A stretch of DNA of 22,874 bases from Emcibacteraceae bacterium (GTDB taxonomy: Bacteria > Pseudomonadota > Alphaproteobacteria > Sphingomonadales > Emcibacteraceae), in NCBI GenBank assembly GCA_016763335.1, contig JAESUD010000364.1, forward strand, positions 1 to 22,874, in the 5' to 3' direction. The position numbers and the translations under genes are program-made. This document shows positions 8,758 through 16,711 of the stretch, in pieces. Under the pieces are notes generated by a model. That model saw nothing but the letters and a program-made list of their open reading frames with translations. It was not told where the DNA came from and made no database searches. Position 1 is the first letter of the stretch. Each line of letters starts with the position of its first letter.

Positions 8758-8855
8758 GATTGAAATTATCAATATATTTTATGTGAACAGAATTTATAGC
8801 TATCAACTTTTTAAAGATGTGATAGAATTTTTCTTATTTAAATATGTAGGATTGA

Positions 8856-10259
8856 ATGTTGAGGAAAATTCTAACTATATGTTTTATATCAATTGCTTAT
8901 TTCCAAACGATTGATATGGCAATTGCCCAAAAAAGTTGGAATATTTTGGCTATTGTGCCTGACGATCATTCACGGCGGGCAATGGGTGCTTATGGTGATC
9001 CACAGGCGGTAACGCCTAATTTTGACAAATTAGCGGCGCAGGGAGTGCGTTTTAACAATGCCTATGCCGCCGCCCCGGTATGCTCACCCAGCCGTGCTGC
9101 TTTTTTCAGTGGCAAATACCCAAGTCAGGTCGGGGTTAATGATTTTTTGATGCTTAATGAAAAATATGCTGAGCGCGGTATGGATGTTTCCGCCGTGCTC
9201 TGGCCACAAGTTTTGAGGGATAACGGATATAAAACTGGTCTCATTGGTAAATGGCATCTAGGGGAGGCAACGGAGAGACACCCAAAAAACCGAGGGTTTG
9301 ATTATTTTGTCGGTTATGAACAGGATTCAAAGGCTTTTGATCCGATTTTAGATGTAAACGGTGTCATTGGGGAAGTAAAAGGCCATACATCAAATATTTT
9401 TGTAAAACATGCCAAAGAATTTCTAACGCAAAATAAGGATCGTAAATTTGCACTAACCATGACATTCCCTGAGCCACAAAGACCGTGGTACGCGGTACCA
9501 CAAGAAGACCTAGATGCGGTGGCGCATATTGATCCGGTTGTGCCGCAAGCACCGGGTATGGATACAGAATGGCTTAAAATGATGACCCGTAATAATTATG
9601 CGGCCATTCACGCGCTTGATCGGGCCGTTGGTGAGGTGCTAGCGGAACTCGAACGGTTAGGTCTGGCGGATAATACCATTGTGCTTTATGTCGGTGATCA
9701 CGGCATGCTTATCGGTCATCACGGTTATTTTGGCCGTGGTGCAGTGGGGACAATTTCCGGTGATGAGGTTGTGGGTAGCGAAAATGTTGCTAATCTTTTT
9801 GATGAAGCAATAAAAATTCCCATGATTGTTCGTTGGCCGGGGGTTGCCAAGAATAATTCTGTCGTGGACATTCCCGTTTCCAATACTGACATATATCCGA
9901 CTATTCTGAGCATGCTTGGGCTTGACGTCCCCTCAAATTATAAATTAGTTGGGCGTGATCTTACTTCAGTAATTAAAGATGGGGAAACTACTTCAATTTC
10001 TCAACCAGTATTCGCCCAATATAATATGGAAAATTTTGGTATTGCCCATTTGCGAATGGTACGGTTTGAAAATTGGAAACTGATCAAAAGGTTTGGATTA
10101 GGGGCGAATGCTGATCTTGTTGATGAACTGTATGATTTGAAGAATGACCCAGATGAAGAAAATAATCTGATTGCTATATCAGCCCATCAATCAATGAGGT
10201 TGAGATTAGAAAAATTGCTTGAGCAATGGATGATTGATATTAGCGACCCCGCTTTATGA
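8856..10259 (+). CDS. Secreted sulfatase (alkaline-phosphatase superfamily, type I formylglycine sulfatase)
   Basis: Full-length at 467 aa, with a Sec-type signal peptide (about 1-24, ending MAIA-Q). The active-site motif is CSPSR at 76-80; Cys76 would be converted to formylglycine by a maturase. Calcium ligands are plausible in DDH (36-38) and GDHG (280-283), with GKWHLG (131-136) supplying the usual Lys and His. The enzyme would hydrolyse sulfate esters in the periplasm or outside the cell; substrate could be an algal polysaccharide, glycan or small sulfate ester, not resolvable here. No formylglycine-generating enzyme or anaerobic maturase lies in the window, so maturation must come from elsewhere. 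The 3' end overlaps the convergent GIY-YIG gene by 20 bp. Confidence 0.9.
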   Translation: MLRKILTICFISIAYFQTIDMAIAQKSWNILAIVPDDHSRRAMGAYGDPQAVTPNFDKLAAQGVRFNNAYAAAPVCSPSRAAFFSGKYPSQVGVNDFLMLNEKYAERGMDVSAVLWPQVLRDNGYKTGLIGKWHLGEATERHPKNRGFDYFVGYEQDSKAFDPILDVNGVIGEVKGHTSNIFVKHAKEFLTQNKDRKFALTMTFPEPQRPWYAVPQEDLDAVAHIDPVVPQAPGMDTEWLKMMTRNNYAAIHALDRAVGEVLAELERLGLADNTIVLYVGDHGMLIGHHGYFGRGAVGTISGDEVVGSENVANLFDEAIKIPMIVRWPGVAKNNSVVDIPVSNTDIYPTILSMLGLDVPSNYKLVGRDLTSVIKDGETTSISQPVFAQYNMENFGIAHLRMVRFENWKLIKRFGLGANADLVDELYDLKNDPDEENNLIAISAHQSMRLRLEKLLEQWMIDISDPAL

Positions 10260-10491
10260 GTTTTTCTTTTTCAATTCTAGAGAGTTTCTTAATCTCAATT
10301 TCCCTCTTTGATGCTTCACTTCGGTTTTCGGCGGCTTCCTGATAAACGATTTTAAACGGCCCACGACCACGGGTATATTTTGCGCCTTTGCCATTTTCAT
10401 GGTCGTTTATGCGTTTATGTAAATCATTGCTAATACCCGTATAATAGCTATCGTCCTTACATTTTAGAATATAAAGGGTCCATTGGGACAT
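10240..10491 (-). CDS. GIY-YIG nuclease-superfamily small protein (YhbQ-like)
   Basis: An 83-aa single-domain protein. The superfamily signature is present as LYILKC followed by YYTGIS, then the catalytic-region Arg in LHKRINDHENG. KYTRGRGP and a Glu-bearing helix EASKREIEIKKL complete the domain. Stand-alone proteins of this type are widespread in bacteria; roles in DNA processing or repair are proposed for some, and many are uncharacterised. ATG at 10491 lacks a clear ribosome-binding site but places the domain start at the usual distance. Its last 20 bp overlap the sulfatase 3' end in convergent orientation, so the pair shares its transcript ends. Confidence 0.88.
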   Translation of the reverse strand: MSQWTLYILKCKDDSYYTGISNDLHKRINDHENGKGAKYTRGRGPFKIVYQEAAENRSEASKREIEIKKLSRIEKEKLIKRGR

Positions 10492-10509
10492 ATAGGGTAC
10501 TTTCAGTTT

Positions 10510-10553
10510 TTGGACAATATAAGCTTATTGTGGTATATAACTTACCTAAGTTA
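10510..10553 (+). promoter_or_regulatory. Putative regulated promoter with two dyads upstream of the intradiol dioxygenase
   Basis: A candidate -35 box TTGGAC (10510-10515) lies 18 bases before a candidate -10 box TATATA (10534-10539). Between them sits a dyad, ACAATA-N6-TATTGT (10514-10531), whose centre contains the 10-bp palindrome ATAAGCTTAT. Just downstream is a second, perfect 16-bp dyad TAACTTACCTAAGTTA (10538-10553). Both positions would suit repressor operators. No regulator gene is adjacent. Confidence 0.42.
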
Positions 10554-10560
10554 GTCATTC

Positions 10561-10568
10561 AGGAGAAG
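10561..10568 (+). promoter_or_regulatory. Strong ribosome-binding site that points to an ATT start codon
   Basis: AGGAGAAG at 10561-10568 is the strongest Shine-Dalgarno match in this region. Counting from the AGGAG core (ends 10565), seven bases separate it from ATT at 10573, which is in frame with the dioxygenase and with its twin-arginine motif. No ATG, GTG or TTG stands in frame before the motif. Confidence 0.6.
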
Positions 10569-10572
10569 TATC

Positions 10573-11217
10573 ATTTTTAAAAATAATTTTACCCGACGTA
10601 AATTTATTGCAGGTTCCGCTGCATTGGCAGCGGGTAATCTATTGGCTACTCCATCAATTAGTGAAGTTCATTCAATTACACCTTACCAAACGGAAGGTCC
10701 GTTTTATCCGCAACATGATCAGTTGGATAAAGATGCCGACCTAACGAGAGTTCAAGGTCGCAGTGAAAAAGCTGCCGGGGAAGTGATTTTTGTCAGCGGC
10801 CGAGTTCTTGATATGTTTGGTAACCCGATTGAAGGCGTGCTTATCGATATATGGCAAGCTAATAAATATGGACGATATGATCATGCAAACGACCCGAATC
10901 CGGCGCCGCTTGATCCTAATTTTCAAGGATGGGCGCAACTTATGACCGGGTCTGACGGTGTTTATAATATTATGACAATCAAGCCGGGGGCTTATCCACA
11001 AGGTGATGCATGGCGCCCGCCGCATATTCATTATGGCCTTAGTAAACGAGGTTATAAAGAGATTACAACACAGATGTATTTTAAAGATGATCCGCTGAAT
11101 GATCTTGATGGTCTTTTGCTTGCCGTCAAACCTAAAGCATTAAGAGAAACGTTAATTGTGGATTTTAAAACAGGAATTGGGAAGTTTGATGTTGTCCTGG
11201 CCACTCGAAATAGATAA
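10573..11217 (+). CDS. Tat-exported intradiol ring-cleavage dioxygenase family protein, apparent ATT start
   Basis: From ATT the product is 214 aa and begins with a twin-arginine signal (TRRKF at 7-11, then an Ala/Gly/Leu-rich stretch). The intradiol (protocatechuate/catechol 1,2-type) fold is marked by QTEGPFYP, IDIWQANKYGRYDH, DGVYNIMTIKPGAYP and WRPPHIHYG. The non-heme Fe(III) ligands are all present: Y102, Y141, H151 and H153. The only conventional starts in frame lie inside the signal peptide (TTG at 10624), which would remove the RR motif; ATT at 10573 has an ideal ribosome-binding site. Exported members of this family are common but their substrates are mostly unknown; cytoplasmic relatives cleave catechols between the hydroxyls. 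No beta-ketoadipate pathway gene is nearby. ATT may be a mutated or misread ATG. Confidence 0.85.
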   Translation: MFKNNFTRRKFIAGSAALAAGNLLATPSISEVHSITPYQTEGPFYPQHDQLDKDADLTRVQGRSEKAAGEVIFVSGRVLDMFGNPIEGVLIDIWQANKYGRYDHANDPNPAPLDPNFQGWAQLMTGSDGVYNIMTIKPGAYPQGDAWRPPHIHYGLSKRGYKEITTQMYFKDDPLNDLDGLLLAVKPKALRETLIVDFKTGIGKFDVVLATRNR

Positions 11218-11256
11218 TTTATAATCTACAAACTGTTATTTGAAAGTAAATTATAA

Positions 11257-12111
11257 ATGTCATCACCAATATTATACTTGTCAAAAATTCCTGCTGAAGC
11301 GGAATTTTATCAAAAATTTTGGAACAAAAGACCATTTGTCATAAAAGCTGGCATTGGGTCTGATGTCATGGAAAAGCTGATCAAAGCTGATGAGCTAGCG
11401 GGACTTTCACTCGAAGAAGATATTCGTTCGCGAATAGTTTTTTCAGAAAACTGGTCATGTCAGCATGGTCCGTTTGATGAAAATATATTTAACACAATTG
11501 GTGAGAAAAACTGGAGCTTGCTTGTTCAAGATGTGGAAAAATTTCATCCACCGACCGGTGATATTATAAAGCCGTTTGGATTTTCGCCTTGTTGGCTAAT
11601 TGATGATGTAATGGTCAGTTACTCGGTTCCCGGCGGTGGTGTTGGCCCGCATTTGGACAGCTATCATGTATTTCTTATTCAAGGCGATGGTAAACGGCGT
11701 TGGAAAATTGGTCGTGAAGCAATCTTGAGCGAAAAGTATATTGAGGATATTGATCTTAAAATTCTTGCGAATGAATTTGCGGGCGATGAGTTCGAGGTGG
11801 AGCAGGGAGATATTATCTATATCCCACCATTTTTCCCCCATTCCGGCGAAACTATTTTGGAAAGCCTTACTTTTTCTATCGGTTTTCTCGGCCCGTCGAT
11901 TGCTGAGTTGCTTGTTGAATATGGCCAATATATTGAAGAACAGGATGATATTAATAAAAGGTATGCCGGAGATAAGCTTGATAGTTCATCAGCCGGCAAT
12001 GAAATGTCAGGCAGTGAAGTTGATAATTTTCGCAATACTTTAATTGGTTCGATTAAATCTGATCATTTTGAAAACTGGCTTCGGGATTATTTTAAAGCAA
12101 ACAAAGATTAA
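11257..12111 (+). CDS. JmjC-like cupin oxygenase related to ribosomal oxygenase RoxA/YcfD, short form
   Basis: The 284-aa product resembles the RoxA/YcfD family (in E. coli, an Fe(II)/2-oxoglutarate hydroxylase of ribosomal protein L16 Arg). FWNKRPFVI (21-29) is the typical opening. The iron triad is in [15 protein letters not shown] (H132, D134) and FFPHSGE (H195), followed by FSIGF. After the jelly-roll comes the helical region ending [11 protein letters not shown], where classical RoxA goes on for roughly 80-90 more residues of winged-helix domain. That domain is absent, and the stop TAA (12109-12111) lies inside the convergent cobT end. Upstream GAAAG precedes the ATG. Ribosomal substrate is an inference; a different protein target is possible with this shorter architecture. 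Confidence 0.85.
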   Translation: MSSPILYLSKIPAEAEFYQKFWNKRPFVIKAGIGSDVMEKLIKADELAGLSLEEDIRSRIVFSENWSCQHGPFDENIFNTIGEKNWSLLVQDVEKFHPPTGDIIKPFGFSPCWLIDDVMVSYSVPGGGVGPHLDSYHVFLIQGDGKRRWKIGREAILSEKYIEDIDLKILANEFAGDEFEVEQGDIIYIPPFFPHSGETILESLTFSIGFLGPSIAELLVEYGQYIEEQDDINKRYAGDKLDSSSAGNEMSGSEVDNFRNTLIGSIKSDHFENWLRDYFKANKD

Positions 12112-13948
12112 TTGTCACCAAAGAGCATGGCGAGTTGATCAGTGATTGCGCCGCCTAACTGGTCGGCATCCATTATGGTAATGGCGTTTTTATAATATCT
12201 TGTGACGTCATGGCCAATACCGATGGCCAGAAGCTTTACTGGCGATCTATTTTCAATCACTTCAATAACATGGCGCAGGTGATCTTCAAGATAGTTAGCG
12301 CTATTTGTAGATAGAGTGCTGTCATCAACGGGTGCACCGTCGGATATGACCATCAAAATACGTCTTTCTTCTGGTCTAGATATCAGGCGGTTATGAGCCC
12401 ATAGCAAGCTTTCGCCGTCAATATTTTCTTTAAGTAATCCTTCACGAAGCATAAGCCCGAGGTTGTTTCGGCTTCGGCGTAGCGGGCTATCGGCTGATTT
12501 ATATATAATATGCCGAATGTCATTTAGGCGTCCGGGGTTTTCGACTTTGCCTTCTTCGGTCCATTTGATGCGTGACTTTCCACCCTTCCATGCTTTGTAG
12601 TGAAGCCGAGAATTTCGACACGGACCCCGCAACGCTCAAGCGTACGCGAGAGAATATCACCGCACATAGCAGCAATGGAAATGGGCCGCCCTCGCATGGA
12701 CCCTGAATTATCAATAAGCAATGTAACCACGGTATCTTTAAAATCACTGTCATGTTCAACTTTAAATGAAAGCGGCTGAGTGGGATTGGTTGCGACACGG
12801 GTTAGGCGCGCGGTATCAAGAATGCCTTCCTCAAGATCAAATTCCCACGATCTGGTTTGTTTGGCCATTAATAACCGTTGCAGGCGGTTCGCTAGCTTTG
12901 AAACCATTCCCTGAAGGTGATGCAATTGTTGATCTAGTTTTTTGCGTAGCTGGATCAGTTCATCCGGGTCGCATAAATCTTCTGCGGCCACACATTCATC
13001 AAAATCACGGGTATAGACCCGGTATCCGGGCCCCATGGAATAAAGCCCGAATGGATCATTATCGTTTCTCGGCGGTGCAGCATTCTCACTTTGAGCTTGT
13101 TTGAGCATTTCCATAAGCTCTTCTGTTGTCATGTCAGAAGCTTGATCTCCAGTGGCATTGTCGTCAACCTGCTCGTCCGATGCTTCACCGTTTTCATCGG
13201 AACCTTCTTCGTCTTGATCCATTTCATTATCGATGTCTTCTTCGGATTGGTCGTTATTTTCGAATTGATCATCAAGATCGTTGCCGCCATTATCATCCGG
13301 CTCTTCATTTTCATCATACTCACGAGCAAGTTCAAGGTCGGCAATTACTTTGCGGCTTAAAACGGAAAAAATATCTTGGTTGTTAATATTTTTAATCAAG
13401 GCGTCTAGATGTTCACCTGCCTTTTCCTCAATTTCATAACGCAGGTTATTGACGGCCTTTCTTGCCGATTTAGGCGGTAGTTCATGGGTCAATCTTTCAC
13501 GGACTAGTAATTTCAGAATGTCACCAAGCGGGGCTTGTTTTAACGTTTCTGTATTTTCAATATCGTGGTCGTGATAATATTTTTCCGTGTGGGCTTTTAA
13601 GTTTTTGGCAACGCCCTTCATTTCATTGCTGCCAATGGCTTCTACCCGTGCGTCTTCGATGGCATTGAAAACTTCAATGGCTAATTCGCCTTTGGGTAAA
13701 TACTTACTATGAAGGGCGGTGTTATGAAAACGCTTGTGAAGCGAGAAACTATCACCTTGACCGCGAAGTTCGGCAATTTCAGCCGCTGACATATCAGAAT
13801 ATACCATTGGCAGGCGCAATTGACCCGGCGTCAGAACCGGAGCGGTCCCGAAACTTACTTCGACTTCGGCATCATTTGCCAAGGCACGTATCGTGGATGA
13901 TACAGCCCTTTTGAAATCTTCTATATTATGAGTGCTAGTTTTGCTCAA
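12108..13948 (-). pseudogene. cobT: cobT-like cobaltochelatase subunit with a 1-bp frameshift near 12593
   Basis: Restoring one base gives a 613-aa CobT of normal length. Order of parts: conserved N-terminal domain (about 1-210), a very acidic linker rich in D/E/N (210-272), then a von Willebrand A domain with MIDAS residues DNSGS (413-417), a second metal-site segment ISDGAPVDD, and the C-terminal [10 protein letters not shown]. The frame breaks after GFTTK: continuing in frame gives HGRVESH and a stop at 12524-12526, whereas the expected [11 protein letters not shown] lies one base off. Loss of one C (plus-strand CC to C at 12593) explains it. CobT with CobS and CobN inserts Co into hydrogenobyrinate diamide in aerobic B12 synthesis; cobN is not in the window. 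cobS is 21 bp upstream on the same strand. The lesion may be a sequence error. Confidence 0.87.
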
Positions 13949-13969
13949 GTGATAGTGCCTGCTTTAAAA

Positions 13970-14959
13970 TTAGAGTTCCGGTTTTTGAACAATCGGTGCT
14001 GCCTGAAGTTCTTCACCAAAGCATCTCTGATAATATTCAGAAATAATCGGGCGTTCTAACTCATCACATTTATTAAGAAATGAGAGACGGAATGAAAAGG
14101 CGAGATCTTTGAAAATTTCAAAATTTTCCGCCCAAGTCAGCACGGTACGCGGTGACATTACCGTTGAAATATCACCGTTCATGAACCCTTTGCGACTAAG
14201 GTCAGCCACTTGAACCATCTGTTTGATGATTTTAAGTCCGGCTTCATTTTGCATAAGAGGCATTTTGGAAGACACAATATTTTCTTCTTGATCATGAGCA
14301 AGATAGTTTAGTGTTGCGACAATGCTCCAACGGTCCATTTGTCCTTGGTTAATCTGTTGTGTCCCGTGGTAAAGGCCTGTTGTATCACCAAGGCCAATGG
14401 TGTTCGTCGTTGAAAAAAGGCGGAACGAGGAATGTGGGTGAATAACTTTATTTTGGTCTAGCAAAGTAAGTTTTCCTGCCACTTCAAGTACGCGCTGAAT
14501 AACAAACATAACATCGGGTCTGCCCGCATCATATTCATCAAAGACTAGGGCGGTTGGGTTTTGCAAGGCCCAAGGCAAGATACCTTCTTTAAACTCGGTA
14601 ACCTGAACGCCATCTTTCAATGTAATGGCATCTTTACCGATAAGATCAATACGGCTGATATGGCTGTCGAGATTAATACGCAAGCAAGGCCAGTTAAGAC
14701 GTGCGGCGACTTGTTCAATATGGGTTGATTTACCTGTTCCGTGATATCCTTGTATCATTACACGGCGGTTATGGACAAAGCCGGCAAGAATGGCGAGAGT
14801 GGTGTCTTGATCAAATATATAATTTTGATCAATTTCGGGCACATGTTCAGTTGGCTCGGAAAAACCATGGACTTCCATGTCGGTTTCAATGCCAAAAAGC
14901 TGGGTTGCATTTAAAAGCATATCCGGAATGCCGGATCCTGCTGTTATATTCGTTGTCAT
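13970..14959 (-). CDS. cobS: Cobaltochelatase AAA+ subunit CobS
   Basis: A 329-aa MoxR-type AAA+ ATPase. Walker A is GYHGTGKST (about 71-79) and Walker B ALVFDEYD (137-144); [19 protein letters not shown] and [12 protein letters not shown] are classic CobS segments. The opening FGIDTDM-type sequence (FGIETDMEV) is also diagnostic. ATG at 14959 matches the usual family length; GTG at 14971 would add four residues and has no better ribosome-binding site. CobS and CobT form the chaperone-like ring that drives CobN in Co insertion during aerobic cobalamin synthesis. The gene lies between the J-domain gene (25 bp upstream) and cobT (21 bp downstream), so all three are probably one transcript. Confidence 0.95.
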   Translation of the reverse strand: MTTNITAGSGIPDMLLNATQLFGIETDMEVHGFSEPTEHVPEIDQNYIFDQDTTLAILAGFVHNRRVMIQGYHGTGKSTHIEQVAARLNWPCLRINLDSHISRIDLIGKDAITLKDGVQVTEFKEGILPWALQNPTALVFDEYDAGRPDVMFVIQRVLEVAGKLTLLDQNKVIHPHSSFRLFSTTNTIGLGDTTGLYHGTQQINQGQMDRWSIVATLNYLAHDQEENIVSSKMPLMQNEAGLKIIKQMVQVADLSRKGFMNGDISTVMSPRTVLTWAENFEIFKDLAFSFRLSFLNKCDELERPIISEYYQRCFGEELQAAPIVQKPEL

Positions 14960-14983
14960 TTTAATGTCCACTTGCTTGGAAAA

Positions 14984-15475
14984 TTAGCTAAAATTTTTAT
15001 CTTTCAAGGCTTTATAGGCCTCGTTAATTCTGTTGAAAATATATGTACCATTCTCAAGATCGGGATTTTGATCGGGATGACAGTGTTTGACAAGTACTTT
15101 ATACGCTTTTTTTATGTCTTCGGGATTAGCACCGGTATCAAGTCCCAGTGTTTTGAGGTGTAGCAAGTCTTTGCTGGTGTAATTTAAAATTTTATTTTCC
15201 GAAATGTGGCGCATTCGGATATTTTTCTCGACACCTGAAGTCGCTTTTTGATAACCATTATGAGAAGATTTTTTAGCAGATTCTTTTTTTGTCCAACTTG
15301 AAGATGCTGCCCCAATGAACGGTCCTTGATTCACGACACTTAAGTCAAATGTTCGTGCATGAATTTGACAAAACCAGTGAATGTCATTTTTATCGGATGT
15401 TGTCTGGATACGGTAACGCCCTTCTTTTGAGCAACCTTTCCATTCACATTCTTTTTTTACTGCCCCGTTACTCAT
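14984..15475 (-). CDS. Small J-domain protein with an N-terminal zinc-ribbon-like cysteine motif
   Basis: A 163-aa co-chaperone-like protein. The N-terminus has C10, C15, C36 and H39 (CEWKGC ... HWFCQIH), a spacing that suggests zinc binding. A Ser/Lys-rich linker (55-85) follows, and the C-terminus is a J-domain (about 105-160) with the essential HPD at 133-135 and the helix IFNRINEAYKALKD. The J-domain would stimulate an Hsp70 (DnaK) ATPase; the cysteine module may choose the client. Proteins of this build sit next to cobS and bolA in many Alphaproteobacteria (recalled, not searched). The first gene of the J-cobS-cobT transcript and divergent from bolA (84 bp between starts). No obvious Shine-Dalgarno before ATG. 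Confidence 0.9.
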   Translation of the reverse strand: MSNGAVKKECEWKGCSKEGRYRIQTTSDKNDIHWFCQIHARTFDLSVVNQGPFIGAASSSWTKKESAKKSSHNGYQKATSGVEKNIRMRHISENKILNYTSKDLLHLKTLGLDTGANPEDIKKAYKVLVKHCHPDQNPDLENGTYIFNRINEAYKALKDKNFS

Positions 15476-15559
15476 AAATTTAACATTCAGCTATTGTTAT
15501 TAAATCAGTCTAGCATTATAGAATTATAAATGGGTAATAATAATTAGAAAGACTTCACA

Positions 15560-15826
15560 ATGACTGTAAAAGAAAATGTTGAAATAAAGATTAAGGACGC
15601 ATTAAATCCTGAGTTTTTGGAAGTTATTGACGAATCTCATAAACATGCAGGGCATTCAGGTGCAAGGCCGGAAGGCGAAACCCATTTTCATATAAATATG
15701 ACTGCTAGTGATTTTAACGGTAAGAACCGTGTGCAACGCCAAAGAACCGTCTATAAAATACTGGAAGACGAGATGAAGGGCCCTATCCATGCCTTATCTT
15801 TATCGGTAAAAGGTACCGACGATTAA
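15560..15826 (+). CDS. bolA: BolA family protein
   Basis: An 88-aa protein with the BolA signature: DESHKHAGHSGARPEGETHFHI followed by the helix RVQRQRTVYKILEDEM and IHALSLSV. The HAGH motif and the conserved His of THFHI are present; in the family such residues take part in Fe-S coordination with monothiol glutaredoxins. Likely role: cytoplasmic partner of a monothiol glutaredoxin in Fe-S cluster or iron homeostasis. AGAAAG sits eight bases before ATG. It is divergent from the J-domain gene, and its stop codon overlaps that of the convergent transporter gene within one TTAA. Confidence 0.95.
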   Translation: MTVKENVEIKIKDALNPEFLEVIDESHKHAGHSGARPEGETHFHINMTASDFNGKNRVQRQRTVYKILEDEMKGPIHALSLSVKGTDD

Positions 15827-16698
15827 AACAAAAAGGTCAACATCAAAGGTACGGTAATAAAGCTTATTAACGTGGTGATGAAAATCAGGCTGGCGACTTC
15901 TTCAGGGTTTCGGTTGTATTTTGATGCCAAAAGATAGCTAAACACGGCGACTGGCATGGACATTTGCATTATAAGTACATTTCTTTCTATTCCGACAAAG
16001 CCAAAATAGCTGGCAGTAGCGATACCTATACCGATGCCGAGAGCCATTTTAAATATTCCAATTGAAAATATTTTTCCCATTTTTATCACCTTTAACGTGG
16101 CAAGTGATGCGCCAAGCGTCATAAGCATGAGTGGAATAGTGACACCGGCAAGTAGTTTTGTCGTATTCATAAGCCACATTGGCGGCGTGGTATCGTTTAA
16201 AATGAAAAATAAAGCTGCTGCAATGCCCCATAAAAAAGCAATTCTAAACAGTGATGAAAAATTCATGTTTCCGTGTGAAATAAACAGGGCCACTGTAAAC
16301 TGAAAAAACGTTCCAACTGCAAAATATGCAATCGCCAAGGACATTCCTGGCTGGCCAAATGCGAACAGACATAGTGGTAATCCCATATTGCCGCAATTTG
16401 ATGAAGATAAGGAAGTGATATAGGCGCGTTTTGGTAGTCCGGTAGCGAAAACAAAAACACTGGAAATTATAAACATTAACGTTATGGCGACAAATGATGC
16501 AATCATGAATGATGACATTGATGGTAGGTCTTGCCCTAAATCCAAAATTCCAACAAACACGAGGCAGGGTGCGCCAAAATTCATATTTAATCGTGTGACA
16601 AATTCAGTGGGGTAATCATAACCTAACCTTACCCATGTAAACCCGATGGATGCGAGCAACAATACCGGAAATATGATGTTGAATAATTCTATGAACAT
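15823..16698 (-). CDS. AEC (auxin efflux carrier) family transporter
   Basis: A 291-aa integral membrane protein with about eight to ten hydrophobic spans. AEC-type features are the opening LFNIIFPVLLLASIGF, the segment NMNFGAPCLVFVGI near 40-55, SSSNCGNMGLPLCLFAFG in mid-protein (with the helix-breaking N-x-G-x-x-x-x-P pattern of the family) and LMLMTLGASLA in the second half. Family members export or import organic anions such as malate or malonate, or auxin in plants; the substrate here is unknown. Thirteen bases separate it from the LysR gene upstream on the same strand, so they are probably co-transcribed. There is no clear Shine-Dalgarno at ATG 16698, so translation may be coupled to lysR-type gene termination. 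Confidence 0.9.
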   Translation of the reverse strand: MFIELFNIIFPVLLLASIGFTWVRLGYDYPTEFVTRLNMNFGAPCLVFVGILDLGQDLPSMSSFMIASFVAITLMFIISSVFVFATGLPKRAYITSLSSSNCGNMGLPLCLFAFGQPGMSLAIAYFAVGTFFQFTVALFISHGNMNFSSLFRIAFLWGIAAALFFILNDTTPPMWLMNTTKLLAGVTIPLMLMTLGASLATLKVIKMGKIFSIGIFKMALGIGIGIATASYFGFVGIERNVLIMQMSMPVAVFSYLLASKYNRNPEEVASLIFITTLISFITVPLMLTFLF

Positions 16699-16711
16699 AG
16701 CGGGTTAATTC

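Noticed and set aside
8708..8806. N-terminal extension of the GlsB-like protein upstream of 8707
   Set aside because: The extension is hydrophilic, unlike the family, and the ribosome-binding site fits ATG 8707.
12524..12632. Programmed -1 frameshift joining the two cobT parts
   Set aside because: No X XXY YYZ heptamer at the junction and other apparent 1-bp deletions occur nearby; kept only as a minor alternative.
13091..13360. Plus-strand open frames across the acidic linker of cobT
   Set aside because: They are the antisense of Asp/Glu codons (GAT/GAA runs), which gives long hydrophobic-looking frames by composition.
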